Part shown: piece by piece, positions 9,283 to 18,517 of the stretch
Numbering within the stretch: the stretch's first letter is position 1
Layout: each line of letters begins with the position of its first letter
Assembly: GCA_965229445.1 (NCBI GenBank)
Contig: OZ245876.1
Location: 806,001 to 870,000 of the forward strand
Length of the DNA: 64,000 bases
Direction: 5' to 3'
Source: Owenweeksia sp965229445
Lineage (GTDB): Bacteria > Bacteroidota > Bacteroidia > Flavobacteriales > Schleiferiaceae
Program-made: the position numbers and the translations under genes
Notes under the pieces: generated by a model
What the model was told of the DNA's origin: nothing
What the model saw: only the letters and a program-made list of their open reading frames with translations
The model's database searches: none

Positions 9283-10016
9283 CTATGTGGGCATTGATGC
9301 TCAAGGAAATCAGTAGCTTTCTAAATTCTGTCACCGGTTATCTGGTGATCGTAATTTACCTGGCTGTGAATGGAATAGTACTGTGGCTATTTCCAGGTTT
9401 GTTTAATATCCTTGAGGGTTCCTACGCCAGTATCGAGAATCTTTTTATTATCTCACCTTGGGTATTCCTCTTTTTGGTGCCGGCAATTACCATGAGGATG
9501 ATGGCCGATGAGAAACGCACGGGAACCATGGAGTTATTGTTGACCAGACCCATAACCGATTTACAGATCATATTGGCCAAGTTTTTAGCGGCTTTGACGC
9601 TGGTAATTCTAGCCATTTTACCGACCCTTATTTACTATGTATCTGTTTACCAGCTCGGAAATCCGATTGGAAATATAGATAGTGGTGGCAGTTTTGGCTC
9701 TTATATTGGTTTATTGTTTCTGGCCGCTGGTTATGTAAGCATCGGACTCTTTGCATCTTCCATTACCAGCAATCAAATAGTGGCCTTTCTGGTGGGCCTT
9801 CTGCTTTGTCTGTTAACCTACATGGGTTTTGATCAACTCGCCAATCTCAATTTCATTGGTAATGCTGATCTGTTTGTTTTAGAACTGGGTATGAATGAAC
9901 ATTATAACTCTATGAGCCGTGGCGTAATTGATAGCAGAGATCTGATATACTTTATCAGTTTAATCGCCATTTTTAGTCTGGCCACTCGATTAGTTCTTCA
10001 AAGCAGAAAATGGTAA
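9279..10016 (+). CDS. gldF: Gliding motility ABC transporter permease GldF
   Basis: A 245-residue ABC-2-type permease with about six hydrophobic segments (first near residues 15-38). The segment MRMMADEKRTGTMELLLTRPIT is characteristic of GldF and related ABC-2 subunits. In Flavobacterium, GldF pairs with GldG and the ATPase GldA in a transporter needed for gliding. Directly followed by gldG; no gldA is present in this window, which is normal because it is usually encoded elsewhere. Confidence 0.93.
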   Translation: MTMWALMLKEISSFLNSVTGYLVIVIYLAVNGIVLWLFPGLFNILEGSYASIENLFIISPWVFLFLVPAITMRMMADEKRTGTMELLLTRPITDLQIILAKFLAALTLVILAILPTLIYYVSVYQLGNPIGNIDSGGSFGSYIGLLFLAAGYVSIGLFASSITSNQIVAFLVGLLLCLLTYMGFDQLANLNFIGNADLFVLELGMNEHYNSMSRGVIDSRDLIYFISLIAIFSLATRLVLQSRKW

Positions 10017-11731
10017 TGAATAGCCGCAGAAGAAGAGATATAGTTGGTTTTGGAATGTTGCTGATAATCGTGTTGCTGATCAATTTTATTGCCAGCCTCA
10101 GCTTCTTCCGAATAGACCTTACATCAGAAAAGCGCTTTAGTTTATCTGATGTTACTATCGACTTATTGGAGAGCTTCGAGGATCAGATTTATGTAAAAGT
10201 TTACCTGGAAGGCGACTTTCCTGCTGGATTTCAAAGGTTGCGCCGTGAAACCAAACAAATGTTAGATGAGTTCAGAGCTTATAATCCTGGTATTCAGTAC
10301 GAGTTCATCAATCCTGCAGGATCCTCAGATGCCAAGGTCAATCAAGAGGTGTTTGAGCAACTTCAATACAAGGGATTGAAGTATTACGAACTTCTTGAGA
10401 ATAACTCTGGTGGGCAATCTGTGCAACGCGTTTTCCCCGGGGCAGTACTCAACCTGGGCGATGATGAGGTTCCGGTAAACCTACTCATAGATCAACTAGG
10501 TGCAAGTCCAGAACGGCAGATTAATGCTTCTGTACAAAACCTAGAGTATAAGTTGGCCAATGCTATTCGCAGTTTGGTGAGAACAGACAAGCCTTACCTG
10601 GCTTTTCTTCAAGGGCATGGGGAACTTACGCCAGAACACATTTTGGATTTTGCACGAAGCCTTTCCCTCAATTACAATGTGGATAGATTCAATCTTCGTG
10701 AGTTTCGTTCTGATTCTACCGGAGAGTCTCTCAGCATTACCGATCAACAGCGAAGATTAAACCGATTCGATGCCGTAGTAATTGCCAAACCAAAAAAACC
10801 ATTCACGGATCTGGATAAATTTCTCCTGGATCAATACGTGATGACCGGGGGCAAAGTTTTGTGGTTAATTGATGCAGTTGAAGCCAGTATGGACAGCTTG
10901 TCAGCCAGGTCTCAATTCATGTCTTTCCCAATATATGACCGGCTGAATATTGATGATATGCTATTTCGTTACGGCGCAAGAATCAATACCAATCTAGTAG
11001 TGGATAGAGTGTCAGCCGGCGTGTCGGATACCCGCCGTACCTATCCCTGGATCTATTTTCCCATGATAATGCCTCAGGTTAAACATCCGGTGGCCAAGGA
11101 TGTTAACGCCATAAAATTGGAATTCCCTTCGTCTGTAGATACGATTATTAGTCCTGGCATCAAGAAAACATTTTTGATGCGTTCATCACCCTACTCCCGG
11201 ACCATTGCAACACCGCACATCGTTAAACTACAAAAGCTTTACGAATTGCCTCCAGAACAGTATTTTAACCAACAAAACATTCCCGTTGCCTTGTTGCTGG
11301 AAGGAGAATTTGAGTCTGCCTTTAAAAATAGGGTAGTGCCGAGAGAAGAGTCGGGTGAGCCAATAAAACTATTAGAGAAGAGTAAACCCACTCAGCAAAT
11401 CGTTGTGGCAGACGGTGATATTATTCGAAATCAATTAAATATTCTAAACCCCGATATTCCGAAAGGTACACCCTTAGCGCTTGGTTTTGATCAGTTTACC
11501 GGTGCACAATATGGAAACAGTGAATTTATGCTCAATGCCGTAGACTACCTTTTGGATGATTCAGGTCTAATAGCCATACGATCAAGAGAACTGCAAATAA
11601 GGTTGCTCGATGTTTCTCGCATTAAGGGCAACAAGCTTTATTGGCAGTTGCTCAATATGTTTTTACCCATTGCCGTGATACTGATATTCGGACTGCTATA
11701 TATCTTGAATAGAAAAAGACGATTCGCCTGA
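10016..11731 (+). CDS. gldG: Gliding motility ABC transporter auxiliary protein GldG
   Basis: A protein of about 571 residues with an N-terminal membrane anchor (residues ~10-30, rich in I/L/V), a large periplasmic ABC_transp_aux domain with the typical ANAIRSLVR and YLAFLQGHGEL segments, and a C-terminal membrane segment followed by a basic tail. This matches GldG. The ATG at 10016 shares one base with the gldF stop (TAATG), so it is preferred over the in-frame ATG at 10010. Co-transcribed with gldF. Confidence 0.93.
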   Translation: MNSRRRRDIVGFGMLLIIVLLINFIASLSFFRIDLTSEKRFSLSDVTIDLLESFEDQIYVKVYLEGDFPAGFQRLRRETKQMLDEFRAYNPGIQYEFINPAGSSDAKVNQEVFEQLQYKGLKYYELLENNSGGQSVQRVFPGAVLNLGDDEVPVNLLIDQLGASPERQINASVQNLEYKLANAIRSLVRTDKPYLAFLQGHGELTPEHILDFARSLSLNYNVDRFNLREFRSDSTGESLSITDQQRRLNRFDAVVIAKPKKPFTDLDKFLLDQYVMTGGKVLWLIDAVEASMDSLSARSQFMSFPIYDRLNIDDMLFRYGARINTNLVVDRVSAGVSDTRRTYPWIYFPMIMPQVKHPVAKDVNAIKLEFPSSVDTIISPGIKKTFLMRSSPYSRTIATPHIVKLQKLYELPPEQYFNQQNIPVALLLEGEFESAFKNRVVPREESGEPIKLLEKSKPTQQIVVADGDIIRNQLNILNPDIPKGTPLALGFDQFTGAQYGNSEFMLNAVDYLLDDSGLIAIRSRELQIRLLDVSRIKGNKLYWQLLNMFLPIAVILIFGLLYILNRKRRFA

Positions 11732-11733
11732 AG

Positions 11734-12747
11734 ATGAAGAGAACCACTGTTGTTTATGCCGTAATAATTATGCTGCTTGCCGCGATAAGTTTGTGGTTGA
11801 TGATGGATAGAGATCAAGACTCGACGCTGGAAGATTTAAAAGAGGAGTATGCATTCTATGTGGAGGATACTGCTGCTATTGACCGCATTGTATTGTATGA
11901 TAAATCGCCGGCTAAAGTAGAGCTGGTACGCACTGAAAATGGATGGATGGTAGAGGGCAAACACCCTGCTCGACCGGATGCGATTGAAACGATTCTCATG
12001 ACGCTTAACCGAATGCAATTGAGAAATTTCATTCCTGAACGAATGAAGGAAACGGTATTGAAAAGGATGAGCGTTTATGGCACTACCGTCGAACTATATC
12101 AGAATGGTGAACATCTGAAGACGATCATTGTGGGTACCGATGCCCAGGATGAGATGGGCACCTATATGATGATCGAAGGGGCCAATGCGCCCTATGCGGT
12201 TCACATACCAGGCTTCAACGGGTTCCTGTCTACCCGCTTTTTTGCCGAACCTTATCTGTGGTACGAACGGATTATTACCGATATGGATCCCAGGTCAATA
12301 AAAGAGGTTAGGGTGCATTACCCTGATTCAATGGAGGCATCTTTTAACCTACGTGTACATGGTTCAGAAGATTTTGCGCTATCCCGTATTCAAACTGGGG
12401 ATCTAATTAGTCCAGACCCCATTAAAATTAAGCAGTTTCTGGTAGCTGTAAGCCGGATGAGGTATGAAGGAGCTATTATTCCTTCCGATCCCATTTATGC
12501 CAGAAGAGACTCTCTGTTGGCACATACGCCAGTATTTGAACTGGAGGTTGTAAATGATTCAGAATCAATTGTACTCAAAGCTTTCAAAATTAAAGGGCCA
12601 GAAGAGGCGTATGACCCGGAAGCCGAGGCACCAGAGTATGATCCTGATCGTCTGCATGCGTTCATAAACGATGAGCAAATGGTGCTGGTGCAGTACTACG
12701 GTCTCCGCAATGTCCTAGTGAGCGCCGATGATTTGTCCTTACCCTGA
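11734..12747 (+). CDS. DUF4340-type membrane-anchored protein downstream of gldG
   Basis: A 337-residue protein with one N-terminal transmembrane anchor (residues ~5-24) and an extracytoplasmic domain resembling DUF4340: a strand-rich repeat with ENGWMVEGKHPARPDAI and a later YLWYERIITDMD segment. Genes of this type often follow ABC-2/GldFG-like transporter genes, and here it starts 2 nt after gldG, so it is likely a third subunit or partner of the transporter. A direct role in gliding is inference from position only. Confidence 0.78.
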   Translation: MKRTTVVYAVIIMLLAAISLWLMMDRDQDSTLEDLKEEYAFYVEDTAAIDRIVLYDKSPAKVELVRTENGWMVEGKHPARPDAIETILMTLNRMQLRNFIPERMKETVLKRMSVYGTTVELYQNGEHLKTIIVGTDAQDEMGTYMMIEGANAPYAVHIPGFNGFLSTRFFAEPYLWYERIITDMDPRSIKEVRVHYPDSMEASFNLRVHGSEDFALSRIQTGDLISPDPIKIKQFLVAVSRMRYEGAIIPSDPIYARRDSLLAHTPVFELEVVNDSESIVLKAFKIKGPEEAYDPEAEAPEYDPDRLHAFINDEQMVLVQYYGLRNVLVSADDLSLP

Positions 12748-12799
12748 TATTGTTAAAAACAATTGAGAAATTTCAGCTGAGAAGGCGGATCAATCAATC

Positions 12800-12807
12800 T
12801 ATATTTG
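12800..12807 (+). promoter_or_regulatory. Putative -7 box for dnaN
   Basis: TATATTTG is an exact match to TAnnTTTG, 45 nt upstream of the chosen dnaN ATG. No convincing -33 TTTG at the usual 19-21 nt spacing. Confidence 0.35.
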
Positions 12808-12852
12808 TTGGTCAAATTAACCGCTTACCGTAATTCAAATTCCACTAGTTCC

Positions 12853-13974
12853 ATGAAGTTTATCGTTTCCAGCGGCGCCTTACTAAAACAGTTACAGATA
12901 GTAGGTAGTGTGTTAAATACCAACAACACGCTTGCCATTCTAGATAATATTCTTTTCGTTCTCAATGGGAAGGAGCTCAAGGTAACGGCCAGCGATCTAG
13001 AAACTACCATTAGTGCCACACTTGAGGTAGATAGTGAAGATCAGGGTCTGGCTGCCATTCCGGCCAGGTTGCTTTTGGATGGCTTAAAGGCCCTGCCGGA
13101 ACAACCTGTAACTTTTATCATCGATGAAAAGGAGAGGAATGTGGAGATGAGTTCTGACTATGGGAAGTATTCGTTAGCCTTTGTTGAGGGTGATGAGTTT
13201 CCCAAGCTTCCGGAGATGGAAGATGTGAGTAGCACTACCCTGCCGGCAGAAATCCTTGGCAATGCCATAACTAAAACGCTCTTTGCTGCCGGTAATGATG
13301 AGCTTCGTCCGGTGATGTCTGGTGTATTTTTCCAATTTCATTCGGATAATCTCACTTTTGTGGCAACCGACGCACACAAACTGGTGCGATATAGGAGGAA
13401 TGACCAGAAGACCGACAAGGCGGCCGAGTTTATTATGCCAAGAAAACCCCTCAATATTCTGAAGTCTACCCTGGCCAGTATGGGAGAGGAGGTGACCATT
13501 AATTATAATGAGACCAATGCCAGATTTGAATTTGAGAATGTGGTTCTCACCTGTCGTTTGATAGATGGCAAATACCCTAATTATGAGGCAGTTATCCCGA
13601 AAGACAATCCCAATAAGATGGAAATTGACCGCCAGGCTTTCCTCAGCTCTGTAAAACGGGTGGCTATTTTTAGCAATAAAACTACTCATCAAGTGAGGTT
13701 GAAGATCGCGGGATCAGAACTTCAGGTGTCAGCAGAGGATTTAGATTTTGCCAATAAGGCCCACGAAAGACTTACCTGCAGTTATCAGGGAGAGGATATG
13801 GAAATAGGTTTCAATAGTCGTTTTTTGGTCGAAATGTTGTCTAATCTGGAATCGGATATTATAAGTCTTGAGATGTCCGCTCCTAACCGGGCTGGTTTAA
13901 TCATTCCGGCAGATTCTATGGAAGAAGGTGAAGACGTATTGATGCTGGTAATGCCTGTGATGTTGAATAGCTAG
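12853..13974 (+). CDS. dnaN: DNA polymerase III beta subunit (sliding clamp)
   Basis: The beta clamp, a ring-shaped dimer that tethers the replicative polymerase. The 373-residue length is standard for three clamp domains. MKFIVSSGALLKQLQIVGSV at the start, FVATDAHKLVRYRR near residue 175 and the C-terminal MLVMPVMLNS match DnaN (usual end xxYVVMPMRL). The frame extends upstream to a TTG at 12805, but the ATG at 12853 gives the conserved N-terminus. It is not beside dnaA or gyrB here, as is common in Bacteroidota. Confidence 0.97.
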   Translation: MKFIVSSGALLKQLQIVGSVLNTNNTLAILDNILFVLNGKELKVTASDLETTISATLEVDSEDQGLAAIPARLLLDGLKALPEQPVTFIIDEKERNVEMSSDYGKYSLAFVEGDEFPKLPEMEDVSSTTLPAEILGNAITKTLFAAGNDELRPVMSGVFFQFHSDNLTFVATDAHKLVRYRRNDQKTDKAAEFIMPRKPLNILKSTLASMGEEVTINYNETNARFEFENVVLTCRLIDGKYPNYEAVIPKDNPNKMEIDRQAFLSSVKRVAIFSNKTTHQVRLKIAGSELQVSAEDLDFANKAHERLTCSYQGEDMEIGFNSRFLVEMLSNLESDIISLEMSAPNRAGLIIPADSMEEGEDVLMLVMPVMLNS

Positions 13975-13983
13975 ACCAATTCG

Positions 13984-14640
13984 GTGAAACAGCCAAAGGA
14001 TCTCCTTATTATTGGTGATGTGCATGGTTGTTCCTACACCCTTAAGAAGCTTGTTAAGGAGCACTGGGATCCAAAGACAACCGTATTGATTCAGGTTGGG
14101 GATCTGGTCAATAAGGGGCCTAACTCAGTGAAGTGCGTATCTTATTGGATGAAGCTTTCCGCGAAGTATCCCGATCGTGTTATCATGCTGCGGGGAAACC
14201 ACGAGCAGTTTCTCATTCAGTCTATTAAACGTCCGTTTTTAAAGAATCCCGCTAGTAGTTTGCGCGCTGATTTTAAGAACAGTAAGCTTAACCTCAAGAA
14301 GCTTAAAAAGTGGCTACAATCCTTACCCCTGAAGTGGGAGAATGAGTATATTCTCATCACCCACGCGGGTATTGCTAAAGGAAATAAGGATCCATATAAA
14401 ATTCGGTCTGCCAAAGGCGTACTTTTTAATAAAGGGCCTTTGAAAAATGTGGGAAAAGTTCAGGTAAAAGGGCATTCCATTGTTGAAGGGCATAAACCCC
14501 ACTTTAATGTAAAAGAAAACGCCTGGTATATTGATACTGGAGCCTGGACCAAAAAGTACCTCTCAGGCTTAGTCTTATCACCGGATGGAAAATTGATGAA
14601 TATCGTTCGGATCGCGATAGATAAACGCGATCAAAAATAA
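13984..14640 (+). CDS. PPP-type metallophosphoesterase (serine/threonine phosphatase or Ap4A hydrolase-like)
   Basis: A 218-residue PPP-superfamily phosphatase with the metal-binding motifs in order: GDVHGC (near residue 11), GDLVNKGP (near 40) and RGNHEQF (near 72), then LITHAG (near 122), and a late GHSIV histidine. These residues bind a dinuclear metal centre. Bacterial relatives dephosphorylate proteins or cleave diadenosine tetraphosphate; the sequence does not decide between them. The start is a GTG 9 nt after the dnaN stop, so it may be co-transcribed with dnaN. Confidence 0.88.
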   Translation: MKQPKDLLIIGDVHGCSYTLKKLVKEHWDPKTTVLIQVGDLVNKGPNSVKCVSYWMKLSAKYPDRVIMLRGNHEQFLIQSIKRPFLKNPASSLRADFKNSKLNLKKLKKWLQSLPLKWENEYILITHAGIAKGNKDPYKIRSAKGVLFNKGPLKNVGKVQVKGHSIVEGHKPHFNVKENAWYIDTGAWTKKYLSGLVLSPDGKLMNIVRIAIDKRDQK

Positions 14641-15012
14641 TCCTACCCAAGATTAGAAGCCAGATTTTAATTAGATTTTGGTTCCGACAATGCGATCTTT
14701 TTATCTTTACCAGAGATCAGGTTCTGTACTAATTTTGAGTATATAAGGAATATGGAATCTCATCATTAAGGCGTGCGATATTGTTGATGCATATTTGACC
14801 GTAAGCTATAATTCAGATTGCTGAATTAAACCCATGGAACTTCACCATGGTCGCCTGATTATCAGAGGTTAATATTAATAAGCTTAGTAGAGCGCTGCTG
14901 AAATTTCTGACTCGGATCATGATAAACATCTGTGACCTTATATCATGCCAATAGTTTTTTGTTATACTTGCTATGCTCAAAGAATCATAACTAAAATCCA
15001 AAATCATCTCTA
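14641..15012. other. Intergenic region with a possible promoter
   Basis: 372 bases with no credible gene. A small inverted repeat (CCATGG separated by 7 nt) lies around 14831-14849. TATACTTG at 14963-14970, one mismatch from TAnnTTTG, sits 43 nt before the next gene and may be its -7 box. A short leftward open frame at 14813-15007 has no family resemblance and is not called. Confidence 0.4.
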
Positions 15013-15603
15013 ATGAAAATCAATAAGCTATTTCTCCTTGCTCTAATAGTGTTTGGAGTTTTTCAATTTAAGGCTTCGGCACAGCACGAAGCAAAAACAA
15101 ATGTTTTAGGACTATTTGTAGGCTCATTTGGTCTTCAGTACGAATACGTAACTGAAGAAATGGGATTCCTCCTGGGAATGAATTATTTCACCTCAGGTGC
15201 GTTAGTTAACACGGATAATGACTACCGATCTTTTTCCATCACCCCTGAATTCCGTTATTATTTTAACCCGGATGAAGATGCCTCTGGTTACTTTGCCGGT
15301 GCATATCTGCGATATCGCAGTGCTACAGGTGAAGATTGGTACACCTATTCTGATGGGACGAATACTGTAACTTCAGATATGAAGAATACCGGTTTGGCCA
15401 TTGGAATCCTCACCGGATATAAATGGGTAACCCGTTCAGGTCTGGTCTTCGAAACATTTGGTGGCCTGGGTCGTTATTTAATCAATAATTACTCTTATGA
15501 TCCGGAAATACCAGATGTTGATACATTCACCACTGGCTTGAATGAACTGCCTGCCTTTGATTTTCGTTTTGGTATCGGAGTCGGATACCGTTTTGGAGGC
15601 TAA
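15013..15603 (+). CDS. Outer-membrane beta-barrel protein, unknown function
   Basis: A 196-residue protein with a Sec signal peptide (basic MKINK, hydrophobic core, cleavage near SAQ at residues 22-24). The mature part alternates short aromatic-rich strands (FGLQYEYV, FRYYFNP, YLRYRS, FGGLGRYLI) and ends in a strand VGYRFGG, the pattern of a small eight-stranded outer-membrane barrel. No specific family is recognised beyond that. It stands alone and is followed by a bidirectional hairpin terminator. Confidence 0.75.
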   Translation: MKINKLFLLALIVFGVFQFKASAQHEAKTNVLGLFVGSFGLQYEYVTEEMGFLLGMNYFTSGALVNTDNDYRSFSITPEFRYYFNPDEDASGYFAGAYLRYRSATGEDWYTYSDGTNTVTSDMKNTGLAIGILTGYKWVTRSGLVFETFGGLGRYLINNYSYDPEIPDVDTFTTGLNELPAFDFRFGIGVGYRFGG

Positions 15604-15630
15604 TGAAAGATTTGTAAGAAAAATATGAAA

Positions 15631-15660
15631 GAGCCGGCATTGCCGGCCCTTTTCTATTTT
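15631..15660. terminator. Hairpin terminator between convergent genes
   Basis: GCCGGC-ATT-GCCGGC stem followed by a T-rich tail on the + strand, placed exactly between two convergent genes. It could serve both directions, though the T run is better for + strand transcription. Confidence 0.7.
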
Positions 15661-16019
15661 TTAACAAAGATGAAGGAGTGATAAGGACGCATATTGGAGC
15701 TTCTGCCGAAGGTAATTGAAGCTAATGAAGAGCTTTGAAGCTCATAGCCTTGAGCCCTTAACTTGTTCAATTCGTCCAATACGGGTTGGAAATTCACCAT
15801 ATCTTCCTCTTCAACATAACCTGCATCAATATTAACTGCCTTACTGGTTTCCTCGCCATTCACAGTTGTTCTGATAATCACTCTGGTGGCCTTTTCCACC
15901 ACATGGATGGTAGCAATAGTACCCGAATCTTCAGATACAATATTTTCTTGATTAACATAAGCTGCGGTGAGTAGTACACTGCCAAGGCCTATTAGAATTC
16001 CAAAAACTAGATTTTTCAT
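15654..16019 (-). CDS. Hypothetical exported/anchored small protein
   Basis: A 121-residue protein with an N-terminal hydrophobic segment (residues ~4-22) that may be a signal anchor or signal peptide. The rest is a mixed domain with two beta-rich stretches and an amphipathic helix (VLDELNKLRAQGYEL) followed by SSLASITFG and a C-terminal strand SFIFVKK. That last layout resembles small DUF4177-like domains, but the match is loose. No function is assigned. Confidence 0.65.
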   Translation of the reverse strand: MKNLVFGILIGLGSVLLTAAYVNQENIVSEDSGTIATIHVVEKATRVIIRTTVNGEETSKAVNIDAGYVEEEDMVNFQPVLDELNKLRAQGYELQSSSLASITFGRSSNMRPYHSFIFVKK

Positions 16020-16186
16020 AAATATTTCTTTAATGAGGATTTTTCAAATATAGCAATTAAGGCTACCTGTGATCTTTAGATCGTCTCAAATGCACAAAAA
16101 CATGCTTGCTCGGATCAATTGCATTTTCCAGTTTATCCCCCATGCTCTTAATCGGTTGCTGCAAGTTTTCTTTGTTCTATAATCAC

Positions 16187-16216
16187 TTGTTTCTCCAGCA
16201 CTTTAACCTAATTTTG
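16187..16216 (+). promoter_or_regulatory. Putative promoter of pruA
   Basis: TTG at 16187-16189, a 19-nt spacer, and an exact -7 box TAATTTTG at 16209-16216, 34 nt before the pruA ATG. Fits the Bacteroidota primary sigma factor consensus. Confidence 0.5.
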
Positions 16217-16250
16217 TGCTCCTTAATAAACTCAAGAAAAAAATAAGATC

Positions 16251-17882
16251 ATGGCCAAAGGATCATATGAATTACCTCTAGCGGTGAATGAACCGGTTCT
16301 AAATTATGCACCGGGATCTCCGGAGCGCAAGGAAGTACAGGAGACTTACGACAAGATGTGGAATGAGCAACTGGATATTCCCATGGTTATCAATGGTGAA
16401 CGTATTTCCACGGGCAATACCGAAAGGGTAATACCTCCCCATGATCACCAGCATAATGTCGGATCATTTCATCTGGGAACTGCAGATCACGTTCATCAGG
16501 CAATCAATGCTTCTTTGGATGCCAAGGAAGATTGGGAATCCATGCCATGGGAAAGCAGAGCGGCTATTTTTCTCAAGGCAGCAGATCTGCTCGCGGGTCC
16601 TTATCGGGCAAGAATAAATGCGGCAACAATGATCAATCAGGGTAAAAATATTTATCAGGCAGAAATCGATGCCGCCTGTGAAATGATTGACTTTCTGAGG
16701 TTCAACGTGCAGTTTATGCTTCAGATTTATGAAGATCAACCCGAGTCTTCTCCGAATATCTGGAACCGTATGGAGTACCGTCCATTGGAAGGCTTCACCT
16801 TCGCCGTTACCCCATTTAATTTCACAGCCATAGCCGGTAACCTGCCAGCAAGTATGGCTTTGATGGGTAATACAGTGGTGTGGAAACCATCCAAGAATCA
16901 GATTTACTCCGCTCATGTGCTCATGGAAGTCTTTGAAGAAGCCGGTATGCCAGATGGAGTGATCAATATGATTTTCACCAATTCCTCTGAAACTACAGAC
17001 ATCATTTTCAATCATCCAGATTTTGCGGGATTGCATTTCACGGGGAGTACTTCGGTTTTCCAGAGTATGTGGAATACCATAGGCGCTAACATTAGCAAGT
17101 ACAAAACTTATCCTCGCATTGTGGGAGAAACCGGCGGGAAAGACTTTGTGTTTGCTCATCCAAATGCCGATGCCGTACAGGTAGCTACGGCATTGTCTCG
17201 CGGAGCATTCGAATATCAGGGACAAAAATGTAGTGCGGCATCACGCGCTTATATCCCATCCAGTATGTGGCCTGCGGTTAAAAAAGAACTCTGTTCTCAG
17301 CTAGGGAGCTTTCATATGGGTACTCCAAGAGACTTCACCAATTTTATTAATGCGGTTATCCATGAACGTTCATTTGACAAGTTGGCCGGATTTATTGACC
17401 GAGCTAAAAAGGATGAGGGTGTGGAAATTGTAGCCGGAGGAAATTATGATAAGAGTAAAGGATGGTTTGTGGAACCAACCGTAATCAGAGTTGAAGACCC
17501 CAGGTATGTGACCATGCAGGAGGAATTGTTTGGCCCGCTCTTGAGTATTTATGTATATGATGATGCAAAATATGATGAAACGGTTGATTTGGTCAATTCA
17601 ACCTCCCCTTATGGATTAACTGGTGCAATCTTCTCAAAAGATCGTGCTGTGATAGCAGATCTTACCAAGCGTCTGCGCCATGCTGCTGGTAATTTTTATA
17701 TCAATGATAAACCTACCGGAGCCGTTGTTGGCCAACAACCTTTTGGAGGAGGAAGAGCATCCGGAACGAACGACAAGGCAGGATCGGTCTGGAATTTAAT
17801 CAGATGGACTAGCCCGAGATCAATCAAGGAGAATTTTGTGTCGCCGATTGATTATCGTTATCCTTTTCTTCAGGAAGATTAA
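16251..17882 (+). CDS. pruA: L-glutamate gamma-semialdehyde (1-pyrroline-5-carboxylate) dehydrogenase
   Basis: A 543-residue aldehyde dehydrogenase of the eukaryote-like P5C dehydrogenase type, the second step of proline catabolism (glutamate semialdehyde to glutamate with NAD+). Signatures are the FAVTPFNFTAIAGN cofactor region, LHFTGSTSVF, the general base glutamate in GETGGKDFVF, and the catalytic cysteine in YQGQKCSAASRAY. The family end, including QQPFGGGRASGTNDKAG, is intact. It is monofunctional, with no proline dehydrogenase domain, and no putA/prodh neighbour is present. Confidence 0.96.
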   Translation: MAKGSYELPLAVNEPVLNYAPGSPERKEVQETYDKMWNEQLDIPMVINGERISTGNTERVIPPHDHQHNVGSFHLGTADHVHQAINASLDAKEDWESMPWESRAAIFLKAADLLAGPYRARINAATMINQGKNIYQAEIDAACEMIDFLRFNVQFMLQIYEDQPESSPNIWNRMEYRPLEGFTFAVTPFNFTAIAGNLPASMALMGNTVVWKPSKNQIYSAHVLMEVFEEAGMPDGVINMIFTNSSETTDIIFNHPDFAGLHFTGSTSVFQSMWNTIGANISKYKTYPRIVGETGGKDFVFAHPNADAVQVATALSRGAFEYQGQKCSAASRAYIPSSMWPAVKKELCSQLGSFHMGTPRDFTNFINAVIHERSFDKLAGFIDRAKKDEGVEIVAGGNYDKSKGWFVEPTVIRVEDPRYVTMQEELFGPLLSIYVYDDAKYDETVDLVNSTSPYGLTGAIFSKDRAVIADLTKRLRHAAGNFYINDKPTGAVVGQQPFGGGRASGTNDKAGSVWNLIRWTSPRSIKENFVSPIDYRYPFLQED

Positions 17883-17905
17883 TCAAGTTAAGTACTTACC
17901 TATAG

Positions 17906-17930
17906 AGCCACCTTCCGGGTGGCTTTTTTA
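17906..17930 (+). terminator. Intrinsic terminator of pruA
   Basis: GCCACC-TTCCG-GGTGGC stem-loop followed directly by TTTTTT, 24 nt after the pruA stop. Confidence 0.85.
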
Positions 17931-18051
17931 TTGTCACTATTACTGTAATGTTAATCTATAATTATTTGACAATAAGATAGATGTGGGAGTTATCCTTGCT
18001 AATGTTAAGCTAGTGTTAACTATAAGTTTAGGAAAAATGAATCCTATGTTA

Positions 18052-18059
18052 TATATTTG
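18052..18059 (+). promoter_or_regulatory. Putative -7 box for the YwqK-like gene
   Basis: TATATTTG, an exact TAnnTTTG match, 23 nt upstream of the ATG at 18083. A TTTA about 21 nt further upstream could be the -33 element. Confidence 0.4.
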
Positions 18060-18082
18060 TTACTCAATTAAAGAGTGCGGTT

Positions 18083-18445
18083 ATGAAACGCGTAATGCTA
18101 GTGATGATGATACTTCTGGTAGGATTTGGAGCCTATGCCCAACAACCGGAGGATGTTTATACGGTGGATGGAAATACCGTTTATGTTGAACGATATTTTG
18201 AGGATGGTACGCTGCGTGAAAAGGGAAGCTTTATCAATAATGTGCCCGCTGGAAGTTGGGTTGAGTACTATCGTGACGGTTCAGTCCACGTTGAGGCCAA
18301 CTACAAGGATGGTAAGAAAGACGGAAAATGGTTTGTATGGTCGGATGATGGTGAGTATTTATATGAACTGGTTTATGCCGACAATCGTATGCAAAATTAT
18401 CAGCAGTGGAAAATTGAAGAACGCAATATGCTAGTATCTGAATAA
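18083..18445 (+). CDS. YwqK/MORN-variant repeat protein, exported
   Basis: A 120-residue protein with a signal peptide (MKRVMLVMMILLVGFGAYAQ, cleavage after AYA). The mature part holds tandem MORN-variant repeats of the form YF-DG-T-LREKGSF-NN-VPAG-W-EYY-DGSV and YKDGKKDGKWFVW. This fits the family annotated as YwqK antitoxin-like, although in Bacteroidota such proteins are usually secreted or periplasmic with no toxin partner. None is seen here. It is flanked by terminators on both sides, so it is a single-gene unit. Confidence 0.8.
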   Translation: MKRVMLVMMILLVGFGAYAQQPEDVYTVDGNTVYVERYFEDGTLREKGSFINNVPAGSWVEYYRDGSVHVEANYKDGKKDGKWFVWSDDGEYLYELVYADNRMQNYQQWKIEERNMLVSE

Positions 18446-18479
18446 GATATACTTTCCACTTAATTTGAATATATTGAAT

Positions 18480-18508
18480 CAGTGCCTCATTTTTGGGGCA
18501 CTTTTCAT
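18480..18508 (+). terminator. Intrinsic terminator after the YwqK-like gene
   Basis: AGTGCC...GGCACT stem with an AT-rich loop, followed by TTTTC; 35 nt after the stop codon and just upstream of yaaA. Confidence 0.7.
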
Positions 18509-18517
18509 TTATAGCAT

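Noticed and set aside
14813..15007. Leftward 64-residue ORF in the intergenic region before a barrel gene
   Set aside because: Hydrophobic by chance in AT-rich DNA, with no family resemblance; it occupies the promoter region of the gene at 15013.
18083..18445. Toxin-antitoxin locus (YwqK antitoxin name)
   Set aside because: No partner toxin; the protein has a signal peptide and isolated terminators on both sides.
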